NCBI GenBank assembly: GCA_031259485.1
Contig: JAIRLH010000020.1
Location: forward strand, 1 to 5,387
Reading direction: 5' to 3'
Source of the DNA: Elusimicrobiota bacterium
GTDB lineage: Bacteria; Elusimicrobiota; Elusimicrobia; Elusimicrobiales; Elusimicrobiaceae
Length of the DNA: 5,387 bases
The position numbers and the translations under genes are program-made. The notes below the pieces were generated by a model. The model did not search any database. It was not told the origin of the DNA and saw nothing but the letters and a program-made list of their open reading frames with translations. Positions within the stretch are counted from its first letter, which is position 1. Each line of letters opens with the position of its first letter. Shown here piece after piece: positions 1 to 5,387 of this stretch.

Positions 1-15
1 CTTAAAATTAAATAG
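1..15 (+). CDS. possible 3' end of an upstream rightward gene
   Basis: In frame 1 the window opens with codons for Leu-Lys-Ile-Lys followed by TAG at 13-15. A strong rightward terminator begins about 30 bases later, so a rightward gene must end near here, and this stop is the better-placed candidate. Another reading frame stays open to a TAA at 59-61, but that lies inside the terminator stem and is less likely. Four codons say nothing about function. Confidence 0.25.
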   Translation, partial: LKIK

Positions 16-46
16 CCGTATCAGTAATAGCCCGCGCAATTTGCGG

Positions 47-79
47 CAGCCCGCTTTGTAAAGCGGGCTGTTTTATTTT
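47..79 (+). terminator. Rho-independent terminator of the upstream gene
   Basis: A perfect 11-bp inverted repeat, CAGCCCGCTTT (47-57) and AAAGCGGGCTG (60-70), is followed at once by TTTTATTTT (71-79). On the plus strand this is a textbook GC-rich hairpin plus U-tract, ending transcription that enters from the left. The stop codon of the ABC-F gene on the other strand (73-75) lies within the T-tract, so the two genes converge with almost no space. Read on the minus strand, the hairpin has no U-run after it, so it would be a poor terminator for the ABC-F gene unless another mechanism helps. Confidence 0.85.
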
Positions 80-1494
80 GCGCGCCGGCCTTCAACGTCA
101 TAATATTTCGTAATATTTATTTCTTCCAGAAAGCCGCGTTCGTGCGATACGGCTATCAGCGCGGCCGGAAAGTCTTTCAGTATCTGCGCGAGATGGTCTT
201 TGGTCTCAAGGTCTATATTATTGGTAATCTCGTCCAGTATCAGCAGCTTGGGAGTTCTTGCGGCGATAAGCGCAAAGCTCAGGCGCGCGCGCTCCCCGCC
301 GGACAGGGTGGCCGCCGAACAATTAACCTCGCCCTGTTTGCGGAACAGGAAATCATTCAAAAAATCCCTTATTTGCGCGTGGGCCGCCGCGGACATAAGC
401 CGCTTTATATTTTCAAATACGGTTTTGTCATAATCTATATTCGCGTAATGCTGGTCAAGGTATCCTATGTCCTCTTTTTTAGGCAGCGTCCAGCCGCCGG
501 AGGTTTTTACGCCGCCGTCGCGCATTAACGCTTTGAGCAATGTAGTCTTGCCAGAGCCGTTGCCGCCAGTTATCGCCATGCGCTCATTGCCGGCGAGGGA
601 GAAATTTATACCCTCCAGCAGCGGCCGCCCGCCGTAGCCGGCCGCGCCGTCCTGCACTATAATTATGGCGCCGCTTTGCGCCTGCGCGGACGTTATGGAA
701 AATTTTGGTTTTATGATTTCGGGTATGTAAAGGGAAGAAAGTTTCTCGTGCACCTGCGCGCGCCGTTCATTAATTCCCGCGTATTTTGCGCCGGCGGTAT
801 TTTGCGCTTGGCGCTTTTTGCCGCCCGCGATTATCGGCGGCCATTTGCCTGTTTTACTCAGTCGCTCCCCGTGTTTGCGGCTTTGCGCGGCTCGGGCCTG
901 TTCTTTCATTAATGCTTTGTGGGCGAGGGTTTTTTCTTTATCCAGCAGGCAGAGCTCTCTTTGCGCCGCGGCGCGCTGTATTTTTTGCCGCTCCAGATAA
1001 TCCTCATAACTGCCGTTGAAAATATTGATATGCCCGTTGTCTATATGCCACAGCGTAGCGGCGGTATTTTTGAGCAGCTCCCTGTCGTGCGATACTATGA
1101 TAAGCGTGCCTGCGTAAAACCTGAGCATCTGCATAAGCGCGCGGCGGTTGCGCGCGTCAAGGTGGTTGGTGGGCTCGTCAAGCAGGAGAACGTCGGGATT
1201 TTGCGCCAGCGCGGAAGTCAGCGCTTTATTAAAGCGCTCGCCGCCGCTGAGCGAGGGCCGGTCCGTTATTATCTGCGGGACGTATGATATTGTCAGATTT
1301 TCGGTATTGCTTATCTCTCCTGAAGAAGGCTGCATAAGGCCCGTCAGAATTTTGAGCAGGCTGCTTTTGCCGCCGCCGTTGCGGCCTATGACGGCAATGC
1401 GCGCCGCGGGCTGGATTATGCAGCTGAAATCCGCAAAGCACATTTTATCCGGAAAGGAGAGCGAAATATCTGAAATAACTATAGGTTTGTGCAT
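73..1494 (-). CDS. ABC-F family ATPase (Vga-like ribosome-protection type layout)
   Basis: Soluble protein of 473 residues with two ATP-binding domains and no membrane segments, as in ABC-F translation factors that bind the ribosomal E site. Domain 1: Walker A GRNGGGKSS (37-45), Q-loop Q74, signature LSGGE (82-86), Walker B with DEPTNHLD (106-113), switch SHD (135-137). A Lys/Arg-rich linker spans about 160-260. Domain 2: Walker A GGNGSGKTT (310-318), signature LSGGE (397-401), Walker B with DEITNNID (421-428), switch SHE (450-452). Only seven residues separate Q74 from the first signature motif, so domain 1 lacks the arm and nearly all of the helical subdomain; Vga-type resistance proteins share this layout. 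The protein ends soon after domain 2, so it has no C-terminal extension. The start is chosen because the first beta strand follows it directly; GGGG (1499-1502) is a weak, close ribosome site. The role is either antibiotic protection or rescue of stalled ribosomes; the sequence does not decide which. Confidence 0.9.
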   Translation of the reverse strand: MHKPIVISDISLSFPDKMCFADFSCIIQPAARIAVIGRNGGGKSSLLKILTGLMQPSSGEISNTENLTISYVPQIITDRPSLSGGERFNKALTSALAQNPDVLLLDEPTNHLDARNRRALMQMLRFYAGTLIIVSHDRELLKNTAATLWHIDNGHINIFNGSYEDYLERQKIQRAAAQRELCLLDKEKTLAHKALMKEQARAAQSRKHGERLSKTGKWPPIIAGGKKRQAQNTAGAKYAGINERRAQVHEKLSSLYIPEIIKPKFSITSAQAQSGAIIIVQDGAAGYGGRPLLEGINFSLAGNERMAITGGNGSGKTTLLKALMRDGGVKTSGGWTLPKKEDIGYLDQHYANIDYDKTVFENIKRLMSAAAHAQIRDFLNDFLFRKQGEVNCSAATLSGGERARLSFALIAARTPKLLILDEITNNIDLETKDHLAQILKDFPAALIAVSHERGFLEEINITKYYDVEGRRAK

Positions 1495-1534
1495 GTTTCC
1501 CCGTGCGGATATTAAAAAGCATATTTAGGATATT

Positions 1535-1563
1535 ATTATATATAAAATTTTGTAAAAAATAAA
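1535..1563 (-). promoter_or_regulatory. possible promoter of the ABC-F gene
   Basis: On the minus strand a perfect TATAAT (plus bases 1535-1540) lies about 40 bases upstream of the ABC-F start codon. The -35 candidate at the usual 17-bp spacing is TTTATT (1558-1563), which is poor. The whole stretch 1521-1570 is very AT-rich, so chance -10 matches are expected. Its position fits a leaderless-to-short 5' UTR of about 30-35 bases. Confidence 0.3.
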
Positions 1564-1637
1564 TAATTTTTATGAAAATCTATATAAGTAAAAAAATATC
1601 CCCACAGATTTTGCCTATTTTATTTTTGCCATATGAC

Positions 1638-1654
1638 GACGCAATTGTGACGCA
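1638..1654 (+). repeat. short direct repeat upstream of the operon promoter
   Basis: GACGCA occurs at 1638-1643 and again at 1649-1654, an 11-base period or about one helical turn, ending 10 bases before the -35 box. Helically phased half-sites in this position could bind an activator, but six-base repeats arise easily by chance. Confidence 0.2.
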
Positions 1655-1664
1655 GGCGGACTTG

Positions 1665-1693
1665 TTGGCGAAAGCTGCTTTTTTTTGTATAAT
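1665..1693 (+). promoter_or_regulatory. sigma70-type promoter of the opine dehydrogenase operon
   Basis: The -35 box TTGGCG (1665-1670; four of six bases match TTGACA) and a perfect -10 box TATAAT (1688-1693) are separated by 17 bp. The predicted transcription start is near 1700, giving a leader of about 66 bases before the ATG at 1767. The promoter is the main reason for rejecting the upstream in-frame ATG at 1572, which would lie before it. Confidence 0.7.
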
Positions 1694-1714
1694 GTTAGTA
1701 GTAGCTAACATTAT
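1689..1714. promoter_or_regulatory. palindromic candidate operator overlapping the -10 box
   Basis: Arms ATAATGTTAG (1689-1698) and CTAACATTAT (1705-1714) are perfect 10-bp inverted repeats around a 6-bp spacer, TAGTAG. The site covers five of the six -10 bases and the expected start of transcription. A dimeric repressor bound here would block RNA polymerase. The size and placement suit MarR- or TetR-family regulators, which often control DHA2 exporters, but no regulator gene is in the window. It cannot act as a terminator because there is no T-tract after it and the left arm lies upstream of the transcript. Confidence 0.6.
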
Positions 1715-1750
1715 TTCGCTGATAAACAATATTATGGCTATAAATTCAAC

Positions 1751-1755
1751 AAGGA
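1751..1755 (+). promoter_or_regulatory. ribosome binding site that sets the dehydrogenase start
   Basis: AAGGA at 1751-1755 lies 11 bases before the ATG at 1767. No comparable purine-rich site precedes the in-frame ATG at 1572, where the upstream bases are almost all A and T. Confidence 0.6.
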
Positions 1756-1766
1756 ACGGCTTAAAT

Positions 1767-2873
1767 ATGAAAATAACGGTTTTAGGCGCCGGTCACGGCG
1801 GCGTAGCGATGAGCGCGGACATGGCTTTATCCGGTTACGACGTAAGTCTGGCTGCCGTAAAAGAACATTCCACAAACATAAAATTGCTCCGCTCAACGGG
1901 GGGGATAAAAATTGAAGGCTTTACTTCAAGCGGGCGGCAACCGCAGTTTGCAAGCCCGAAGGTAATTACGGAGGACGTGCCGGCCGTCTTAAAAGACGCG
2001 GATATAATTATGTTAATACTGCCTGCCTTCGCGCAGGAAGTTTACACCGACCTTATAATCAGGCATGCGAAAAATGGGGCAATAGTATTATTCCCGTGCG
2101 GAGGGTTTTCTGCTTTAAAATTTTACAATGAACTTAAAAACATCGGCATGCAGGACGCTTTTATCCCTTGCGAGACTTCTTCCCTAGTTTATACCGCAAA
2201 AATCACGGGCGCGGGCAAAGTGTTTATTAAAGCGATAAAAGATAATGTTTATTTTTCCGCCGTTCCCATTGAAAAAAGCGATGAGGCTTTGAAAAAACTA
2301 AACATTATTTACCCGCAGTTTAAAAAAGTGCACAGCGTCTGGCAGACGAGCTTCAGCAATCCTAGCGCCGTGCTTCATACAATCCCCACGCTGCTCAATA
2401 TGAGCCGCATTGAACAAATGGGGCCTTACCGCTATTCGCATTACGATATTACCCCGTGCGTAGGCAAAGTAATGGAAGCGGTGGATGAAGAGCGCATAAG
2501 CGTGGCCGGAAAACTCTTTCCAAATCCGCCGACTTTTCTGGAGACAATGTGCAAGATATATAACTTAAATTGCGGCGGCATATATGAGGCGATAAAAAGT
2601 ATTTCGGCTTACAATATCCAGTTTTCGCCCGACGGCATGAAACACCGCTATGTGACGGAAGACATTCCATACAGCCTTGTGCCCATGGCGACGATTGCAA
2701 AAAAACTCGATATCCCCACGCCGAATATGGATTCCGTGATAAACATAGCATGCATGGCCAACGGGGAAAATTACTGGCAGATAGGCCGCACGGCGGAGAA
2801 GCTCGGTTTCAAAAATGAAAATATTGAAGCAAAATATCAGGCTGCACGAGAAGAGGCGGCCTTTGCTTTATGA
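1767..2873 (+). CDS. octopine/nopaline dehydrogenase family protein (opine dehydrogenase-like)
   Basis: Cytosolic NAD(P)-dependent oxidoreductase of 368 residues. Family members reductively condense an amino acid's amino group with an alpha-keto acid to give an opine, or run the reverse reaction. The N-terminal Rossmann fold opens with GAGHGG (7-12), the dinucleotide loop, directly after the start. The C-terminal family domain shows NPSAVLHTIPTLLN (198-211), where H204 sits at the likely catalytic histidine, and DIPYSLVP (299-306) followed by LDIPTPNMDSVI (314-325), all typical of the family. The length is usual for it. The start at 1767 is preferred over 1572 because the extra 65 residues would precede the nucleotide loop, have no homology-like features, and lie across the promoter. 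It is the first gene of a three-gene operon; its stop overlaps the exporter start by four bases (ATGA, 2870-2873). The substrates cannot be read from sequence. It is not the staphylopine-dehydrogenase (CntM) type as far as motifs show. Confidence 0.88.
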   Translation: MKITVLGAGHGGVAMSADMALSGYDVSLAAVKEHSTNIKLLRSTGGIKIEGFTSSGRQPQFASPKVITEDVPAVLKDADIIMLILPAFAQEVYTDLIIRHAKNGAIVLFPCGGFSALKFYNELKNIGMQDAFIPCETSSLVYTAKITGAGKVFIKAIKDNVYFSAVPIEKSDEALKKLNIIYPQFKKVHSVWQTSFSNPSAVLHTIPTLLNMSRIEQMGPYRYSHYDITPCVGKVMEAVDEERISVAGKLFPNPPTFLETMCKIYNLNCGGIYEAIKSISAYNIQFSPDGMKHRYVTEDIPYSLVPMATIAKKLDIPTPNMDSVINIACMANGENYWQIGRTAEKLGFKNENIEAKYQAAREEAAFAL

Positions 2874-4246
2874 GCGCGTTAAAATTTATATCAAAAAATA
2901 AACTTCTTGTTTTGGCGATATCCGTAGCTTCTTTTATGGTTAATCTGGACACGTATATAATAAACGTGTCCCTGCCTTCAATAGCCGCGGGGTTTAAGGC
3001 TTCCACGGCCGATGTGTCCTGGGTGGCCATGGCGTATAATCTGACAGTTGTGTCACTGCTGCTGATATTCGGCAAACTGGGCGATAAAATAGGGCTTAAG
3101 CCGCTTTTCATCGCGGGTTTTATTATTTTTACTTTAAGCTCCATGCTGTGCGGCGCGGCGCCTTCATTGTTTTTACTTGTCACCGGCAGGCTTTTACAGG
3201 GCATAGGCGCGGCCATATTGTACGCGCTGCCGCAGGCTATGATACCCAAGTACCTGCCCAAAGAGTTGCGCGGCATGGCTTTCGGCATTCTTGCCGGCGC
3301 GGCGGCTTTGGGCATAACGCTGGGCGCGCCGCTGAGCGGGATTATAACGGGGCTGGCTTCCTGGCGGTGGGTATTTTTTATCAATTTGCCCGTGGGTATT
3401 TTGGCGGTAATGATTTTGCGGTATTCAGTCCCGCAAAAAAATACGGCCGCAAAAACGGAGGCGCGTTTTGATATTACTGGCGCGGCGCTGAGTTTTATTA
3501 CGGCGCTGTTGTTCGCCTTCTGGATAAACAGAGGCGGCATACACGGATGGGGCGCGCCGTTGATGATAAGCTGCCTGTTGTCCGCGGTTTTGTTTTTCGG
3601 TATGTTTATTGCGAGAGAGAAAAAAACAAAATATCCGCTGCTGGATTTAACGCTGTTCGGCAATGCAGCTTTCGGTTTTGCCAATCTGGCGATGTTTCTG
3701 GTCTCGGCGTTTTTAGCGGGCACAAACTTTTTGATGCCGTTTTATCTGGCGGAGGTAAAAGGGCTTTCCCCTGCCGCGACGGGCGCGTTATTTATGATAT
3801 ATTCCGTATCGTACATGCTGGCCGGTATTGCGTCCGGCAGGGTTTCAAACAAAATACCGGCGCGGATGCTCTGCGCGGCGTCAATGTTTATGGCATCATG
3901 TGCGTTGGCGGGCTTTGCGCTTATTATGAATTATGACGGGATATATTATGCGGCTTTATATTTCGTGCTAACCGGCATAGCTTTTGCTTTCTTTATCACT
4001 TCCAACAACAATTTTGTGATGTCGATGGCGCCGGAAAATAAGGAGGGTATGGTGTCGGGCGCGCACCGCATGGTCGGGCGCGTGGGAATGTTATGCGGCG
4101 TAGCCGTGTTTGAAGCGGTTTTCGCTCTGCGCGGCGCGGGAAATTTGCTGGGCGGCTTTAGGGCCGCGTATGCTTTGGGCGCGGCAATGTGCTTTTGCGC
4201 GATGTTGCTTTCGCTTAAAAAATTAAACAAAGGAGAAGCAAAATGA
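2870..4246 (+). CDS. MFS drug/metabolite exporter, DHA2 (EmrB/QacA) family
   Basis: Inner-membrane proton-driven exporter of 458 residues with about 14 predicted membrane helices (roughly 11-32, 50-70, 78-97, 98-118, 136-158, 165-183, 202-219, 229-247, 265-285, 300-322, 332-352, 358-378, 397-417, 430-448). Family marks: LDTYIINVSLPSI (26-38) with membrane-embedded D27; motif A GKLGDKIGLKP (68-78); motif B around GRLLQGIGAAI (106-116); motif C region GITLGAPLSG (148-157) followed by SWRWVFFINLPVG (164-176), characteristic of DHA2 proteins. It starts inside the dehydrogenase stop codon, with AGAGG (2852-2856) at a long 13-base spacing, so translation probably depends on coupling. The context suggests it exports the dehydrogenase product; a general drug-efflux role is the alternative. 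The operon has no EmrA/HlyD-type membrane-fusion partner, so export would end in the periplasm. Confidence 0.93.
   Translation: MSALKFISKNKLLVLAISVASFMVNLDTYIINVSLPSIAAGFKASTADVSWVAMAYNLTVVSLLLIFGKLGDKIGLKPLFIAGFIIFTLSSMLCGAAPSLFLLVTGRLLQGIGAAILYALPQAMIPKYLPKELRGMAFGILAGAAALGITLGAPLSGIITGLASWRWVFFINLPVGILAVMILRYSVPQKNTAAKTEARFDITGAALSFITALLFAFWINRGGIHGWGAPLMISCLLSAVLFFGMFIAREKKTKYPLLDLTLFGNAAFGFANLAMFLVSAFLAGTNFLMPFYLAEVKGLSPAATGALFMIYSVSYMLAGIASGRVSNKIPARMLCAASMFMASCALAGFALIMNYDGIYYAALYFVLTGIAFAFFITSNNNFVMSMAPENKEGMVSGAHRMVGRVGMLCGVAVFEAVFALRGAGNLLGGFRAAYALGAAMCFCAMLLSLKKLNKGEAK
4231..4235 (+). promoter_or_regulatory. strong ribosome binding site of the exported CbiX-like gene
   Basis: AGGAG lies 7 bases before the ATG at 4243, inside the last codons of the exporter gene. 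It is the best Shine-Dalgarno site in the operon and suggests that the third product is made well, in addition to coupling through the ATGA overlap. Confidence 0.75.
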
Positions 4247-5151
4247 AAAATATTATGAAGAAACTGCCAACTGCGGGCATTGTTTTATCATGCCTGCTGC
4301 TGGCCGGCGCTCTTAACGCGGCGCAATACGACAGGCCCGGGCTTTTGGTGCTTTCGCACGGCTCGGCCGCTGCGGGCGTGAACGATAAAGTTGAAGCCAT
4401 GGTTGAGCAAATCCGTAAGGAAAATAATAACAAGAAAGCCTTTTACGCCGTTGAGAATGCTTTCTTGGAAGTGGGAACGCCTACGGCTAAAACCGGTGTG
4501 GAAAAGCTGCAGGCGGCCGGCTGCGACGCGATTATAGTCGTTCCGTTTTTCACCAGCCAGGACGAACATACGCAGCGCGATATCCCCGTGGTAATGGGCC
4601 TTTCCTCCGACGCTGAAGCTCTAGCCGAGCTTAAAGAAGAAGGCATAGAGCTTGCAGCCCCCAAAGTGCCGGTGGTTATTTCCAAAACGCTCAACGAAAC
4701 AAATCTTCTGGAAGATTTTGTAAAAAGCGAGCTGCGCGTTTTGTCGCAAAACGGCAGGGACGAAGCGCTTGTCGTTATCAGCCTTGAGAAAAACGAGTAT
4801 AATGCTATTGTCGTACCACAAATAGAAAAAGCGGTAAGGAAGGCGGCCAAAAGCGGCGGCATAAAAAAATACCGCGACGTCTATTCTTGGCAGGACGAAA
4901 CCTTCTGGCAGAACGTCATGCCCGCCGTTAAAGAATTTTCAAAAGAGGCGAAAAGGGTTATAGCCGTTTCGATTTACACAACCCGCTCCGCGCAAAGCCT
5001 TTATGAAAACGCCTCCAAAGCAGCGTTGGCAAAAAGCATTGATATAAAAGAAGGCTTCGGTAAAGCGGGGATTGTGTGGTCGGTCAATTCTCTGACGGAT
5101 TACCGCGGCACGCCAAAAGCCGTGCTTGAGCTCGCGGAAAAATCTTTGTAA
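4243..5151 (+). CDS. exported CbiX-type sirohydrochlorin chelatase-like protein
   Basis: Protein of 302 residues with a signal peptide: Lys at 2, 6 and 7, a hydrophobic stretch 8-24, and a likely cleavage after ALNA (23-26). C17 after VLS faintly resembles a lipobox, but the hydrophobic core runs past it, so signal peptidase I is more likely. The mature part looks like a two-half CbiX/SirB chelatase. The first half keeps LSHGS (37-41), AFLE (73-76), and VVPFF (99-103) followed by EHTQRDIP (108-115); H39 and H109 match the two metal-binding histidines of the family. In the second half the matching places hold L181 and Q251, so that half has lost both ligands. Known CbiX enzymes insert cobalt, nickel or iron into sirohydrochlorin in the cytoplasm; an exported form suggests metal or tetrapyrrole binding in the periplasm, comparable in location only to the periplasmic CbiK of Desulfovibrio. 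The gene overlaps the exporter by ATGA (4243-4246) and ends the operon. Family confident; chelatase activity unproven. Confidence 0.82.
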   Translation: MKNIMKKLPTAGIVLSCLLLAGALNAAQYDRPGLLVLSHGSAAAGVNDKVEAMVEQIRKENNNKKAFYAVENAFLEVGTPTAKTGVEKLQAAGCDAIIVVPFFTSQDEHTQRDIPVVMGLSSDAEALAELKEEGIELAAPKVPVVISKTLNETNLLEDFVKSELRVLSQNGRDEALVVISLEKNEYNAIVVPQIEKAVRKAAKSGGIKKYRDVYSWQDETFWQNVMPAVKEFSKEAKRVIAVSIYTTRSAQSLYENASKAALAKSIDIKEGFGKAGIVWSVNSLTDYRGTPKAVLELAEKSL

Positions 5152-5170
5152 ACAAAGTTAAAAAATATTA

Positions 5171-5206
5171 AAAATCCCCGCCGGCGGAAATGCCTTCGGG
5201 GATTTT
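5171..5206 (+). terminator. terminator of the three-gene operon, nearly symmetric
   Basis: A perfect 10-bp stem, AAAATCCCCG (5171-5180) and CGGGGATTTT (5197-5206), lies 19 bases after the last stop codon. The 16-base loop can form an extra GGC/GCC pairing. T-rich sequence follows on the plus strand (TTTT, GC, TTT) and A-rich sequence precedes it (5161-5174), so the hairpin could also stop transcription coming from the right. Confidence 0.8.
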
Positions 5207-5259
5207 GCTTTAGTTTCTAATTTGCGCGGCGGGCTGTTTTACTTGGCCTTGTCGTGGGC

Positions 5260-5314
5260 AAACCGCTTGGGCTTTCCCATTTAAAAACAATAATATGGGC
5301 GGCTTCGGCGGTTT
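5260..5314. repeat. nested inverted repeat in the 3' intergenic region
   Basis: Outer arms AAACCGC (5260-5266) and GCGGTTT (5308-5314) enclose inner arms CCCAT (5276-5280) and ATGGG (5295-5299), with an internal loop between and an AT-rich apical loop. TTTTTATAG follows on the plus strand (the T-run overlaps the outer arm). It may be a weak second terminator for read-through or part of a small transcript. No promoter is convincing on either strand. Confidence 0.35.
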
Positions 5315-5342
5315 TTATAGTTATGTCTTCTTCTATAAAAAC

Positions 5343-5373
5343 AAAAAACCGACGGATTTTACGTCTCCGTCGG
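5343..5373 (-). terminator. terminator for a convergent gene to the right
   Basis: An 8-bp perfect stem, CCGACGGA (5349-5356) and TCCGTCGG (5366-5373), has a 9-base loop. On the minus strand it is followed by TTTTTTGTTTTT (plus bases 5337-5348), an excellent U-tract, so it should end a leftward gene beyond the window. On the plus strand a weaker T-run (5379-5383) lies a few bases after the stem, so some two-way action is possible. Confidence 0.8.
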
Positions 5374-5387
5374 GAATATTTTTGAAG

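Noticed and set aside
142..1019. Several plus-strand open frames of 60-130 codons opposite the ABC-F gene.
   Set aside because: They overlap a gene with complete ABC motifs, lack ribosome sites, and have Arg/Cys/Phe-rich translations typical of antisense frames.
1445..1522. Minus-strand 25-residue frame starting 28 bases upstream of the ABC-F start and overlapping it out of frame, considered as a regulatory leader peptide of the kind that precedes some resistance ABC-F genes.
   Set aside because: There is no ribosome site before it, no alternative hairpins or terminator in the leader, and most of it lies inside the ABC-F gene itself.
1689..1714. The inverted repeat considered as an attenuator or terminator hairpin.
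   Set aside because: The left arm overlaps the -10 box and so would not be transcribed from this promoter, the stem is AT-rich, and no T-tract follows.
1767..2873. The dehydrogenase considered as a staphylopine/pseudopaline dehydrogenase (CntM) orthologue.
   Set aside because: Its motifs fit the octopine/nopaline dehydrogenase family, and no adjacent nicotianamine-synthase-like gene is present, so the specific name is not supported.
2809..3723. Long minus-strand open frame of about 300 codons opposite the exporter gene.
   Set aside because: It is a composition shadow: the plus-strand frame encodes a clear MFS protein with family motifs throughout, while the reverse frame has Ala/Lys/Pro-rich sequence without domain features.
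5295..5387. Plus-strand frame opening with ATG at 5295 and running 31 codons to the window edge.
   Set aside because: There is no Shine-Dalgarno site, and the frame runs through the minus-strand terminator stem and its A-tract, so its openness reflects the hairpin sequence.

Overview
The window carries four protein genes in two divergent transcription units, bounded on both sides by intrinsic-terminator hairpins. It looks like bacterial chromosome: genes are dense, two junctions use ATGA stop/start overlaps, Shine-Dalgarno sites are recognisable, and GC is intermediate with an AT-rich spacer between the divergent units. No rRNA, tRNA, transposase, integrase, CRISPR array or phage gene is visible. 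The lineage cannot be fixed from four genes. A diderm, probably anaerobic gut-type bacterium (Elusimicrobiota would be one guess) fits, but that is speculation.

Left part (1-1494). A strong rightward terminator (47-79) closes a gene that lies almost wholly outside the window, perhaps ending at base 15. Facing it on the minus strand is a 473-residue ABC-F ATPase with two nucleotide-binding domains. Its first domain is very compact: the Q-loop is followed almost at once by the signature motif. That layout resembles Vga-type antibiotic-resistance ABC-F proteins rather than the housekeeping EttA/Uup type.

Divergent spacer (1495-1766). This AT-rich stretch holds a convincing rightward promoter (TTGGCG, 17 bp, TATAAT). 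Its -10 box runs into a perfect 10-bp inverted repeat with a 6-bp spacer that spans the expected transcription start, so it is a good candidate repressor operator. The promoter shows that the rightward operon begins with the ATG at 1767, not with an upstream in-frame ATG at 1572.

Right part (1767-5151). Three genes form a tightly coupled operon: an octopine/nopaline-dehydrogenase-family enzyme (opine-type NAD(P)-dependent reductive condensation), a 14-helix DHA2 (EmrB/QacA-like) MFS exporter, and an exported CbiX-type chelatase-like protein with a signal peptide. Both junctions are 4-base ATGA overlaps. The simplest reading is that an opine-like small molecule is made inside the cell and exported by the MFS protein, with a metal- or tetrapyrrole-binding protein acting outside the cytoplasm. 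An opine metallophore-like system is an attractive but unproven hypothesis, because no nicotianamine-synthase-like gene or importer is in view.

Right end (5152-5387). A near-symmetric terminator closes the operon (5171-5206). A second one (5343-5373, best on the minus strand) probably ends a convergent gene beyond the window. About 140 bp between them contain a nested inverted repeat but no supported gene.
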